Below, piece after piece: positions 27,356 through 63,916 of a stretch of 64,000 nucleotides of DNA. The translations under genes and the position numbers were made by a program. This stretch comes from Rhyacichthys aspro. Its lineage: Eukaryota > Chordata > Actinopteri > Gobiiformes > Rhyacichthyidae. Within the stretch, counting starts at the first letter, position 1. The number at the start of each line of letters is the position of its first letter. The stretch is taken from the NCBI GenBank assembly GCA_036850595.1, contig CM072152.1, positions 10,311,640 to 10,375,639 on the forward strand. The letters are read 5' to 3'. Below the pieces are notes generated by a model. It was not told the DNA's origin. It ran no database searches and was given only the letters and a program-made list of their open reading frames with translations.

Positions 27356-27530
27356 TAAATAGATGAGAATGTTTAACACATACCAGAAGCCTATTGGCCA
27401 ATCACACGCTCACATGGTGCCGGGCCTCGAGTTTTGGACACTCCCATTGGTCTTGACGCCCTGTATAAGGAGGTGGAGACAGCTGGGATTGCGATGACAC
27501 TGAACTCAGAGCTAGAATTTTAAGGTAAGC
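27356..27530 (+). promoter_or_regulatory. CCAAT-box module, copy B: candidate promoter with short first exon
   Basis: ATAGATGAGAAT is followed by a palindromic double CCAAT box, ATTGGCCAAT (27394-27403), an inverted CCAAT (ATTGG, 27446-27450) and a TATA-like GTATAAGG near 27464. About 60 bases further is a consensus splice donor, TTTTAAG|GTAAGCAC (about 27524). This is the layout of a TATA/CCAAT promoter with a first exon of about 40 bases, whose only ATG opens a nine-codon frame (MTLNSELEF, stop). The transcript it would serve is unknown: ANKS1A leader or a non-coding RNA. Confidence 0.4.
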
Positions 27531-30500
27531 ACTAAACTTATGTGTCATATAATGTCTGTATTTTCTACATCCACATCATTACAGGAGCATGAGACCTTTG
27601 TCTTGGTGAAATCTTGGCAGCATATCGATATTGCAGAGAGTGTGTTCAGCTGTTCAAATGTCACCACCTGATGCATCAAGGACACAGGTAAACTACTGAT
27701 GAAGTCCTGAATTTTTGGGATATATAGGTCTACTGAATTGAATTTACATAATCCAGAGACTCCATTTAGCATTTTTTAAAAACACAACTTTGCCTATTAG
27801 CCTACTTATATTCTAAACATTTAATAGTGAAATCAATTTATATATGTTTTGTAAAAGGTATTGAGGTATAGCCGCCAAAAGTCACAAATTGTGCAAATAA
27901 GACGCTATTGGCAAATGACAACCAACAGACAACATTTGTTCTATGTCAGTGCCTCAGGAGAGAACTCCAGTGAATGGCTCAATATTTAGTTGTTTTTTAT
28001 TAGGGCAGTTAGCACTACATAAGCCCTCATCAGTGTTTAGTGTTCAGGGTTTATTCAAGGCTCTGTTGCAGTGACTGAGCTGAAGATATGAGATACTAAA
28101 GATATAAAAACATTTTTACAAACACTAAAAGGGTCTATATTCTCTGTACACTCACTTTGGCCCAAACTTAAAACGATCAATTTAAAAGATAGAGACACAA
28201 GAGTCAAAGAGCAATGTGAGGAATGACATATGACTTCAGCTGCTTTTCTTACAGTCAGTCTCCATAAATCCTACTTCAACAAGATCTCATTAAAGTTAAT
28301 CCTTAAAAAAAAAAAAAAAAAATCTGACCCCAAAGTTCATTTTAAACCTTTTATTCACTCCATCTGATGAAAAGGATTTTGATTGATCCATGAATCTCCT
28401 TTTAACAGCATGGATTTAAAAATACAAATTAGAAAATGAAGTACGATGAAGATGACGTACTTTATGGCTTACAAAAATGCCGGACTTATGAGACAGCATA
28501 AAATAGTCCCTACTGAAGAGCAATCACTTTTTTTGGACTGTTTTTGTTTTCCCAATCTGGAAGTCTAAATATGGAATGCAGTCATAAATGTTTCATGGAA
28601 CCTCACCTCAGACTAACGGACTTGAATCTTTCATCAGGGTCCTCTTTATCTAAACATATGGTTCTGTCCATACACGCATTTTAAAGCAGCTGAAAATTTC
28701 TGCCACTTAAGAGCGTCCCTTGCCCATCACTTCACATTAAGCTCAGCGCCAAATAAAATCTTGCTTCGCTCTTATAGTAACTTGATTTGTTCCATATTCA
28801 TGTGATTTTGTAATTTACACTGAACACTACTGTCTATTCACGTTTCTTTTGTCAGTTTCTTAAATGATAGAAATGCAAGTGTTGCAGAATGATGATGTTC
28901 TGATGTCAGAGAATTAAGACAAAAGATGCTCTGTAACCAGGCATGTGCACATTGCAGCAGATGTACAAATCAAGATTGAGCTTCTGATGTTGTGCTGGGA
29001 CTCTCTCAGCTCCCTGTTTTAGAAGCGTGACAATTTAAAATCCTTTTACTCAATGAAAAGCACTGAACACAAATGCTCTGTCAGGCTTGCAAAACTGCAG
29101 TTTTATTCAGATTTCCAAGACAGATTACACTCCACAAAATCACTGTCATTTCCAGCCTCAACACAACATAAATGCCTCAGGTGTCCAACATTGTTGTTCT
29201 GTCTTAGTCAGCATTCTCTTTCTTCATCACTAACCAAACTGTCCGTATGGCTGCATTCACTGTAATCATGTGTGTGATGGAAAGACTATTGAAAGTTATT
29301 TCTGCTAAGCTCTACTTTTTTGCACCAGATTTTCCATGTGATCATTCAATGACTTGGGCTTCTGGGATTCTCTTCTCATACATTTAAGTAGTATTTCATG
29401 GCAAAAAAATAAAACGTGCAGCTGCAGACTGGCTGAAGACTAGAGTGCTTTCTTGCCTTTTACTTCAGCAACAAGTTAAATTGCTTCTAAAAATGTGTTT
29501 TGTGTTTCAGAGTTGAGAGTGTCAGAGTTGAGGGCAGAGTCTATTTTTACATAAAGTAAAGGATTCTTGTTCCCAAAACTCTTTGATGTTCAAAAGTTAG
29601 AAAGGCTAAAAGCCTTTGGCTGTCTCTGCATATCTAAAGATAAGGACACATCGAGGCACAGCAACAAACTTGTGTACATAAAAAATGTCATTACAGACAG
29701 TAAGCGGCGGGGTTGTGCATGTTGAATATGTGCCAAGTCTTCTATCATAAATGGATTTTTCGTCATCCATCCCCAGTGATTAATGTCTTTAGTTTCGTCA
29801 CATGTGGTTAATCTATCTTAAAGTGCTGTGTGAGCCATCTCATAATGGAAGTGGATTGTCTTACACTATTCAGTCTGCGAGAATGACTCTTGGCTGAATA
29901 TATTGAACATGTTTGATTGATTCATAGCTGCTTCTATCATTGCTATCATTAAGGCATACATCTCCAGTACTTGCTGGATATGGAGCTTGTCAAGGGCAGC
30001 TATTATGGCGCTGTTATATTGAAAGTGACCTAGCCGTGAACCGTCAGCGTTATCTGTGGATTAATTACCCTGCCTTCTCATCCCTTCTTCCCCTGAATTC
30101 AAATGTGTCCCTCCTTTATTCTCTCTGCTTGTATTGCTGATAAGATGATGTGAACTGTGAGCTAATTTCAAATGGTTTTTCTTTTACCTTGAATTGCAAT
30201 AAAGCAGGGGTTGTGTTTAATCTGTCATGCACGCCCCCCTGATGGGACACTCAGAAGTTTCGAGCTGTGGCTATTGTTTTTGCTGCGAGCACAGTATGAT
30301 GCATCAACCTGACACAGGATCCTTCACGTGCCTCCAGCTCCAACACAAATGTTTGAGCCTGTTTGCTCATCACATGCCTGCATACATACATGTACATACA
30401 GGAGAGTGCACCTCCACATACATGACATGTTAGACACAGCGTGCCATGCGATCCTTTCATGTCGAGCACAAATAAAGGGTGTGCAGTTACATTCCACAGT

Positions 30501-33500
30501 AGACTGATTCTGATCTTTGCTGCATGCTAAATTTATCTCCTTATCTTTATCCTTATGTGGCCGCCAGCGTTTGTGGCACATGATGCTATGCAATATGATA
30601 AAAAAAGAGTATTTTCTTATCACACCAGAGCAAAAATATGTTCTTTTGCAAACAGGATGCAAACATGTGGTACCAACAACACTGATAAGCCTTTTGAAGG
30701 TGAGGAACAATGGAATGCCCTTTTCTGGAGCGATTTCTTTTCTCTACATCCTGCTGGATAGTTGAAACATAGAGTGATTTTTTTATATAGTATGTTTTTA
30801 AAGCATATATTTAAGAAGGTGGAGGACTGCATATATATCAGTGTAATAATAATCCTTATTATTTTCAAATACAAGCTTTATTGAAGTAAAGAATGTTATA
30901 AAAATGGAAATTAGTCATATTGCTACAACCTTTTAATGACTGCATGTGTATCTATGTTCCAATTATTTATTATATAATAACATTAGGCAAGTGAATGCTT
31001 CTATAATTACCATATATGCCCTGCTGTGGGGTATGGGAAACTGTATATCAGCTGAGATTGTTTACCTGTAGGCAACAGATTACCAAATAAACCCAAAAGG
31101 CATTGAGAAAGGACTGTATCTGCAGCCTCCATTGTCTCCTCCTCACTGTCTGAAGTGACGGATATCCAGCTCTACGTCTTCACTCAGCCGTGCACACTTG
31201 CTCTCCCGTTTGCCCGCTGAGAGGTCAGCTCTGCTCATGTTTGCTAGAATAGCTTTCACAGCAATGGTGTCTTTTGACATTGGGGAACAGCAAAATTGTA
31301 TCCGTTGAAGTAACTTTTAACAAGTAAATAATATGTATAGTTTCAAAGAGGGATTCCTGTTATAGTACATGGCTGAATAATATTGAACAAACCTCTGAAT
31401 TACTGTCTTTAGAATTAGTCTGCTTTGGAAATTGAATTCAAAGTACTACAGACCCTGTGGAAGTTGCATTACTGTACTTCCTGTTCCTACAATTGCTGGA
31501 GGAGTTCACTCGTTCATATATGAGACTACGCACACTGATCAGGTTATTTATGAATTAACCTGTTATCATTCTAGACTATGTCGTTGGAAATCATATGAAA
31601 GCCCATTTGTGTTCTTCTAATCATAAATAAAATCTGGTAGTTTTGCCTTTATTTTTTTTGCTGTTCTAAATGTAGCAGTAAGTGCCACAGATTCCCACAT
31701 CTGTGTGGTGTGAAAAAGATGCTTGGATGAATGACATTCCCGGTGCTTCAGGGAACAGATGACCTCCAGGGTCAGCGTCACAACATTTTTGAAGGTGACT
31801 CTGAGTTAATGTCTTCTTGGCCACACCAAGGAGAAATACAGAATGTCAAAGTAACCTGAAAATGGGCTTGAGAGATATAGATGACATGACACAGTGGACA
31901 CTCAATCATTGTACATCATTATTGGGTGTTTGTGAGGAGCTTTATTGCCATTTTCAGATCTGTTTTGAACCTGAGCCGCTCTTCTGAATGTAATAGCTTG
32001 CTAGGTTGATTAACTCTATTAGATCTTTACCCAGTGGTCTCATTCTTTGTGTCTGTAATGCTGGATGATCAGGTGGGAACTGCAGGGTACTCGATTGCAG
32101 ACGAGGATAATGATTTATAGGCCTGGCTGGTGAGTGAAAAAGTTTTTAAACTTGTGGTGTGTTATTAAAAACATCTCAGGGACCAGGGGACGCATTCAGC
32201 AGGTGAAAGAAAGGTCACAGTCATGCAAACGCATCATGAAAAGACATCAGTGTTGTCAAGGAGTGCAAACAATTTGGCAGCACACAACCGTCACACACAG
32301 TGCATGAAATATTAGTGTGTGTTTGCTGTACACTGTGCAACTGCGACTTGTAGTGTGCATGTCTTTGTTAGAGAAGAGTGTTCATGAGTCACCACTGTCT
32401 TTAGCCTGGGGCTCAGCAGCCAGCCAGCTGAGGGGTGGGGGGTAGAAGGAGAGAAAGGGGGTGCATGTTTTATCTTAGTCCTTCTAATATGCCGTGAAGA
32501 CATCATGATTCCAAAACAAGTTCTATTCCTGAGTGCCGTTTGTTTAAAACGTGGATAAGTGTTTCAAGTGATTCAAGTGTTTGAGCATCGTCATCGCCAT
32601 GGAGATGATTGTCTGTGCGCTTCTTGTGCTTCATTAGACGTGGCTTTTGTTGTTGCCAGCTAAGCAGTGTGCGAGTGCTGTGTAGTGAGGGAAGGATGTT
32701 ATCTTTTCTGTCATGCACATACCAGTGGTGCCCACAGGGGAGAGGTGAGCATGCAAAGGACTTGGCTGATTGAGGGCACAGGGCACTGGCGCGCTGCACT
32801 GTTGCCTGTGAATACTAAGGATGCCTCACAAGAGACCCTTTTGTGAGCCTCGACTCCCTTTGAGAGCAGTCAAGAATAGCAGAAGTATGTGAGTCCGCCC
32901 TTATCGTTGGAATTAATCACTGCAGTTGCTAAGCGTTTTCACTTAACAATCTTCAGTTCAATGGATGCAATAAAAACACTCCCTGCCATTGTTGTTAAGG
33001 ATTGTGATACATTTCTTCAGATAAATAAAATAAAAGAGAAGTGAGATAATGGAATCTAATGACTTTGTCCTCGGTCTATTTAGTATGGGTGATTAAGGTC
33101 CAGGTCAGAAAGTGATATAGGCAATCTATAAAGTGAAAAAACTAAATTAATATAGGTCTGTGTAACCTGAAAACAATACTCCAATATCGCTAAAGAAATG
33201 TTTATTGCCCATAATGTGAAATTTTAAGACACTTTGGCCTACCAAAGAGCAAAAGGAGACAACTGCAAACTCACATGGGACTGCTACCTCCCCATACGTA
33301 TCTTATAAATTAAATGTGTAAGTGACAGGTCCCATAATGTGTATATGTTTACATGGAGGAGTATCTGTCAAACCAGGCACGTTTGTCTTTTAAAAATAAA
33401 GGGTTTTTCTCTGTTTCATGTCAAGGAAGCATCAGCATAATTTTGAAGCTAGTATTTCAGGCTCTAATCTAATCTAACTAATTTTATGAAGAAAAATTAT

Positions 33501-33590
33501 GTTTTCTTCAACAATTCACATATAATTTTTTTCCCCCACACCCCACACCACATCCTTTGAAATGGAGCAACAACCCAGTGCGTCAGTAAC

Positions 33591-33698
33591 CTGATTTCCC
33601 CAGTTGTCAGTCTGAATAAGGGCAGGCTTTGGGATCCGCCATTCTCTGATCCTCACTACGGGACACAGCCCGTCCTCCTGGAGAGCTTGGAGATGACC
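33591..33698 (-). other. Exon-like open segment of unknown gene, minus strand
   Basis: On the minus strand a long pyrimidine tract ending CTGCTACAG precedes 108 bases, exactly 36 open codons, followed by a donor CAG|GTTACTG. The product contains REWRIPKPALIQTDNWGNQ. I do not recognise the family and found no partner exons. The plus strand is also open over much of this stretch, so strand and reality are uncertain. Confidence 0.3.
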
Positions 33699-33704
33699 CT
33701 GTAG

Positions 33705-33762
33705 CAGGACAGACACAAAAACCAAGAGGAGGAGAAAGCACTAAGACCACGAAAGTCTGCAG
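33705..33762 (+). other. ANKS1A: Candidate ANKS1A upstream exon or leader
   Basis: A strong plus-strand donor, TCTGCAG|GTAAGAGG, lies at 33762/33763. The 58 bases before it leave one base over, which matches the phase needed by the next ANKS1A exon (34202). In that frame the segment reads QDRHKNQEEEKALRPRKSA and is preceded by a TAG at 33702-33704. It is therefore either an exon beginning right after that TAG or a leader exon with translation starting at the ATG at 34261. It overlaps the pyrimidine tract of the minus-strand candidate exon. Confidence 0.3.
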
Positions 33763-34201
33763 GTAAGAGGATATGGGAATTTTGGGATATATTGTATACT
33801 GATAATATGGATAATATGGAGGATTCATATGGAGTTTTTACTTTGTTATATTTTAGTGCTCCTTCTTACAACATTGTTAGACTGGCACTGTTTGAAGATA
33901 GGAGGAAGAGAATGTCCATTAAAAAGTGTAAATGGGTTAGACCAGGAAGTATGTAAAAGTGCATGAGCAAAGTGAAAATGTAACAATAAATGTCAGGGAG
34001 CCAGTCAAAGGGGAGGGCAACAGGATACAACTAGTGGGTGGGCCTAGCTTTGATTGTTTCTTTGCGAAACTCTCACAATTACATGCCTTTCTTTTCAAAC
34101 AGGAGAACTTGGGGTCACGGTCAGATTCTCTTTTTTTATGGATTTGTACTGAATTTCAACAACAGATCCATTGACAGGTTATTGTATTTTTTTGACCTCA
34201 G

Positions 34202-58234
<24,033 letters not shown>

Positions 58235-60215
58235 GGCTGCACCCCCTCGTTCCACCCTGTGCCCCTGCACCCGGTTCGCTCTCTCTAGCATTCACACGGT
58301 GACAGACAAGCCCCGTGCCTTCTCACTGTGATGGTATAGCATCCCTCAGGGCTGTCGACTCCTGCACCCTCCTTTGCCCTGCCCAGCAACCCACATCAAC
58401 CTCTTCCCCCGAACGACACAACAGCTCCTCTCCCGTGTCCCACAACAATCCTGGCAGCCTCCCTCGCCTGCCGCTGCTGCAGCCAATGGTGGATTCCTGA
58501 AACGGATGATCCCGGACTGATCTCATTTTACAGTGACCCTGTTCTCGCAACCAAACTGCCTCTTTCTCCTCTTCCTCCTCCTCCTGACAACTTACATCTG
58601 CCTCCAAGCCCTGATAGTTCCCAAAGTTTGCATTATTTTTATTTTACTTGACTCTTTTTTTTTTTTGTTAAGTTTATGATAGTATTCATTTTAAAGCATG
58701 TTGATTATCATGTTTAGATGTTGTTCATTTGTTAAAGATCTGTAAAGTCATACCAAGAGCCATGTGCTCTAGCCCTAGCCCATTCTATCCAACAAGATAA
58801 TCATATTTTATTCTTTATTTGACCGTATTAGTTTTATAATTTCATATTTTTACCTCAAGACAGTTAAACCTTGTCTCTTTCTCCATCTGTAGCCTGTCCT
58901 GTCTTACCAGGCATCTACCACTGTGAGGCACTATGAGGAGGCTGCTTTGCTTGCATGGGATGCAAGATGGACTATTAATCGATGAAAGACAAAACAGCAA
59001 CATGCAGCAAACAACCATTTTTCTACGTATTTGTACAATAGTTATTGTAACACAGCAAGACGAATCAGTCTTGAATCTATCACTGATGTCTGAACTCAAA
59101 AGGACCAAGAACTAAACCATCACACATTACACACACAGGGGGACAACTTCCCTACACGTAACCAAGGACAACAGCCTTACATCCATTTTGTTTATCTATA
59201 ACCAAGTAAAATCCCACTTACCCTGACCTACCCGGACACAACTGACAACTGCACGCCCCCCGCTCTTCCTGAAAGACTAGAAAGACAAGATTTCTGGTGT
59301 ATTAAACCTGACACTGAAAAAAACTAGGCTGGGATTGATGTGTTCTTATGATGGTACAGTTTTGTCCAGATGAGAGTCTTTGCTCCAGCCTTGTACTGCC
59401 CTGTGCCTCTCAGCATTCACAGTAGCACTGAGAGACAGAAAGTCACACTGTTTTCTTGTCAAGTAAAAAAAAAACCCTGTGTTTAAAAAAAAAACCATGG
59501 CACACTTTCTTTTCTTTCCATGGTGCAAATAGGTCATTGTAATTTAGTGAATTTTGTGTTTCTCTTTGATAGAGAAGTCATGACTGGAAAGGGTTTGAAA
59601 TAAGTGATTAGAATGGGTATTAGTCATACTGTAGATTGTAGAAACAGTGGACTGAAGCTGTTGACAAGGTCACTTGAGTGGAGGTAGATTCATGACTGCT
59701 TTATTAATTCCCATTAACTACCATTGGAAAATATCTCAAAATCCATGTTGATAGTCTTACAGTCGTTTTTCAACACCATGATTGAAGTTAATCTGGTAAA
59801 CAAGATTTTACATAGCTTTCAACTGTCAGCATTACCCTACTTTTTGTACAAGTGTGTAAGTGTCAGCTAGCCTGTCTGTACTTTTAAAGATTTTCTCTAT
59901 GGCAGTGTTTTTTTTGTTTGTTTGTTTTGTGTGTGACTATTTTACCATGAGCATGGTTGTTCATAAATAGTATCTTTAATGATGTGTTCCACTCATATTT
60001 TATGGTGTTGAGCAGTACTTTTCCGGCTGTTAGCATTACTATCTAGTAACAGCTAACTTTGTGACTCTGATGCTTTATGAATAAGTTTCCAATTGGAACT
60101 AATAGGCTACATGGCTAACAATGACCTGAGAGTACGGCAGTCCACTCTTTCTACAGTTTATGGTAGTAGTAGAGGCAAAAGAGAAATGTCTTCAATAAAA
60201 TGACTGTGTTAAGAG
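58235..60215 (+). terminator. ANKS1A: ANKS1A 3' untranslated region and poly(A) signal
   Basis: After the TGA ending STKYETTIF (58232-58234) there is no further in-frame coding. The 3' UTR begins C-rich (58240-58600) and becomes AT-rich. A consensus AATAAA at 60194-60199, followed by T/G-rich sequence, is the best cleavage signal, giving a 3' UTR near 2 kb. Confidence 0.55.
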
Positions 60216-62528
60216 TGTTTTTTTCACTGATTCGATCTTTCATCATTTCAATAACTCTATGGAAGACACTCATTTGCCTCTACTACATTTCTGTGCCAAA
60301 TATCTTATTGTCATGATTACAAGGGTAGATATCCCTGCTCCTTTCACATTATTTTACTATTAGGTACAGTACATGCAAAGTGTGGGCAGTTAAGAGATTT
60401 AAAACAACTGAATTAAAGAGACCGTTCTTAATGTAGCGCTGGTGCCACATTGATGCAAGTGGATTTGCTTTGCTGAGAATGTGGCATCTCAAACACACCT
60501 CTTCCTGCACTGTGATTTGAAAATGCGTGTTGCGGGATTGACACACGACCCTTGGTTGTCCGCTGTGTGCACTACTGACTGTGTGTGCTGTACGCCTTGT
60601 TTGTCTGTCCTCATGGGAGTTTGGACTGTTACTGTTACATCATTGGCCACTGTCCTTGTTTCTGTGTGCTGCTGGAAAAAAGTGAGGTGATACTGGCCCT
60701 TCTTTGCTGCGTCTTGAGGCTGACTGTTAATATGTACTGGTCTGTGTGATACTGTGGCTGTGTCATTGCCACTTTGTTAACTGTTAGCTTCCACTGATGA
60801 TGCATGTTGGCAGTGTTTTTTTGTGTTTTGTATCCTTTGATGCACTTGGCCTGAGCAGTCTCTGTATGTACTGTGGCAGTGTCTCGTCTTTTCTCTCATG
60901 TTTGCCATTTGCTTTTTATGTTCTTTCTTCCTCACACCAACACATCTCTTCATGTCTCCGCTGTTGTCATTTCTCATTTTGTCACGAATGTTCTTCCATT
61001 TTGTACGTTACCAAGACACTCAACCTGCTCTAGTATGGATGCATAATATAAAAGCATTACATTTTAATGAGCAGCTATATAAAGTAAGTTTTGGTGGCAT
61101 GATACGGCTGTGCATGTACCGGTCTTTTAACATCCATGTTTTCCTTGTGTAGCTCACCCCAGCGTTCAAGTTTCCGGATACCAAGCTGTGAGTTGAAGGG
61201 GAGCAGCCGATGTGAGTGTGTTTGCGTGTGTTGAATTAGTGGGCAGAGCAGTGGAAAGAGATAGAGAAAGAAAACGAGAGGTAAGCCTTATGCAACAGCA
61301 GAGCCGACCAGCACTACTCTGACATTTAGAGCTCATTCTAGATATCCTCTGCTCCTCTACGTCCCATGACATAAAGCCCCAACACGGACGAAAGATAACC
61401 AGTTGTACAACATCACAGGCCAAACAGGACCTTTGTATCACTCCTGTCTTGAGAAAGGTTAGCCACAAAGGTCGAGTCTTATTTCCTGACCTTACTGTGA
61501 CTTTCCATTCTTGTCATTATAGGTACTGTATGTTTAGAGCACTGTAGACCATTAATGAGAGTTTCTATTGATTCAGGTCTAATGGAGATAGTAACTGTGG
61601 GAATTATTATGGAGAAAGTGTATCAAATTGTAGAGAAAAAACTGTACCAGCATACAATGCTTTGCCCATGTTTGTGGACAGAGTATGGTTTGTCGATGAA
61701 AATGTGATACTGTTTCAAATTTCAAAGCAATATTATATTAATGAAATTAAATAATACAAATGACAAAGGATCCCTGCAATGTCTGTTGATTTGTATGGTT
61801 GAAGTGTAACATATCAAGGAGAAAATAACACATTAAATTTAACAGATTTATTCTGAACAATAATCTTTGTTTGAGCAATCCTGTCTTTGTGTAAAATAGC
61901 ACACAGTTCACATTACATTCCAAAGATCTGTTTTGATTACTGCAACTTTTGGAAGACACAATGAAGATAGACAGTATAGACAGTTCTATAAAGCACTGTT
62001 TGACAAGTTATTTTTATTTTCAACATTTTCTTGGTTACAAGTAAATATGGTGATTAGAGATATCATTTTAAGCTAAGTAAAAGGAAAAAAATGAAACACC
62101 AACAAAAACATTTTTCTGTATAAACATCTGTCAAAATATAACAATAAGTAATTGCTAGTATATATATATATTCATATATTCTTTGGTATTTGTTTGTCTG
62201 GAAAAGGAAACTAAACCAGAACTAAAAGCCAACAATATAAAATATCTTTAAAATTGCCTTGTTTTTTGGATTTTTCATATAAAGTTCAGATAAAAACATA
62301 ACAGTAAATAATGTAATTAGTAACAAAAATATATTTTTTTGGGAAACTCAAAGTGCTTCCTTAGAGAGGTATATGAAACTACTGAAAATAGTTCTCCACT
62401 TGTTGTATACTGGCTTTTTTATTTTTATTTTTTTTCTGTAATGCTGCACCTTATTTTACAGTGTTCACACTCAAAAGCGCGGACTCGTTAAACAAAAGTA
62501 ATTGGCGATTATCCTGCTTGCTCTCATC
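60216..62528. other. Region between ANKS1A and TCP11, including TCP11 3' UTR
   Basis: ANKS1A and TCP11 converge here. T/G-rich sequence around 60530-61000 has no gene-like content. On the minus strand possible TCP11 poly(A) signals (TTTATT on plus) occur near 62418 and 61848, so part of this stretch is probably TCP11 3' UTR. A small exon-like segment lies at 61153-61191. Confidence 0.45.
61153..61191 (+). CDS. ANKS1A: Possible alternative terminal exon of ANKS1A
   Basis: A pyrimidine-rich acceptor (TTTTCCTTGTGTAG) precedes 39 bases that read, in the phase needed after the PTB exons, LTPAFKFPDTKL then TGA. The ending -T-K-L fits a class I PDZ ligand, and the canonical end -T-I-F has the same pattern. 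It lies about 1 kb beyond the main poly(A) signal. With only twelve codons, chance is a serious alternative. Confidence 0.25.
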   Translation, partial: LTPAFKFPDTKL

Positions 62529-63916
62529 TTAACGTGAGTCCACCCCAGTCTCTCCTTCTCCTGTTGGGAACAGCACTTTCCTAAGGATGGGTGCATAGAA
62601 GGGTCCGAACACCGATTGGTTGAAGTGGACGATTTGCCCAAAGGCCGTTCCCAGCTCAGCTAACTCAGCACTAAGCAGCCTGAGGGCAGAGGGCAGTTCT
62701 GGACTCCTTTTAGTTGGGCCTCCCTGCAGCATGGCCTGGAGGAAGCCCTGTACCCTTTCTCCTACATTATATCCAAAGAGAGAAGAAGTCAGCACATGGA
62801 GCACATCACCTTCAACCACATCCATCTTCACATGGACTGAGTGAACCTGAACATAATGGGTTTCTCCTGACAAATGGGAATACAGCTTTACTTACTTTTA
62901 CTTTTATAATCTGTTTGTATCTATATCAGTCCATATGTTTTACCTAAACTTTTGTACATGTCTAAAACTAGCTATGATCAAACATCAAACACATCTTTGA
63001 TTTCTGGGACTGGAAAGGATATTACTGTTACCATCTAATTCTTGATTACATCATGATTTATATTAAGTTCTGAAATTTCACATATCTATATTTGTGAGAA
63101 ACAATAATTATCAAACAGTGTCAGTGGATGAATGCATGTTTTTTTCTGACCTATGAGAATGCGAACAGGATTGTTTTGCTTCCACAGCTCAGATATTTGT
63201 CCTTTCAGGAGATCCTGGCCCTCTTGAGGTAGTGGGGCACTTTCCTGGCTGCTCAGAACCTCATTCACCTGCTGCACTACTTTGTCGCCCACACTCAGCA
63301 ATGCCTCCTTAAGGTCAGCTTCACTGCAGCATCAGAAGATAGGATAAAACAAGTTATCTATAGACATTACGTCACATCATTTGCCATGTTTGGAGTATTT
63401 TAGTGTGCTTTGGAGTGTCCTAGTCCCATTTAAGTCCATAAAATACCATTTAACTAGATGAGAATAATCTAATATTAAGTAAATTGTAGAGAAATAGTCT
63501 GTCCTCCCTTTCTTCTAGCTTAGACCAGTGCATGAGCAAGCTTTGAATATCACAAGCTGCTGTTCTACATTTGTCCACTAATAATGACAGGGTTTTTCCC
63601 GAACAGAAAGAATGAGGTTAGCGGGATCTGTTTTGACAAGCTAGTTGCCTCCTGTCACCTCCATTGGTATCCGTCTCTTACAATACCTGTTCCCCGTGAC
63701 AGCCAGTACATGCATCACCACATTCCCATCTTACCTGGAGTGACTGCCCGCTAGCAGGGCAGTGACGGACTGCCTGAGTTTACCTACAAACCCCTGCAGC
63801 GAGAAAACAGCACCTCCACAATGAGCATTGGTCACCAGCATCACTGATGCCTCCAGGACCAGCTTCTGGAGCTGCCCACCCAAAAAGTCCAGCCGGGCAC
63901 GGTCCATGAGCACAGT
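62529..63916 (-). CDS. TCP11: TCP11, T-complex protein 11 family, C-terminal part (5' part beyond window)
   Basis: Three exons on the minus strand, 63735-63916, 63151-63323 and 62529-62761, join in phase to about 195 residues plus stop. The first begins in phase 0 after an acceptor (CTCCACACAG), so more coding lies past the right edge. Recognisable Tcp11-family sequence: VLMDRARLDFLGGQLQKLVL, ASVMLVTNAHCGGAVFSLQG, and near the end ELAELGTAFGQIVHFNQSVF followed by GPFYAPILRKVLF. The last exon's acceptor is at 62762 (AATGTAG|GAG): the open frame continues upstream of it, but only this site preserves phase and gives VRILIGERVQGFLQAML. Mammalian TCP11 is testis-enriched and linked to cAMP signalling and sperm motility. 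Position next to ANKS1A supports TCP11 rather than the TCP11L1/L2 paralogues. Confidence 0.8.

Larger units (their letters stand above)
23151..33500. other. SNRPC-ANKS1A interval, no protein-coding exon recognised
   Basis: More than 10 kb of AT-rich DNA. In mammals UHRF1BP1, TAF11 and the ankyrin-repeat half of ANKS1A occupy this position. I searched the translated frames for ankyrin signatures (TPLHxAA), TAF11 and UHRF1BP1 sequence and found none. Recognised items are a duplicated CCAAT-box module (see 26780 and 27356) and a 17-base poly(A) tract near 28305. Very short exons could have escaped notice. Confidence 0.55.

Noticed and set aside
62762..62873. Upstream extension of the last TCP11 exon to an acceptor at 62847
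   Set aside because: The frame is open, but joining there breaks phase with the preceding exon; the acceptor at 62762 preserves phase and gives family-like sequence.
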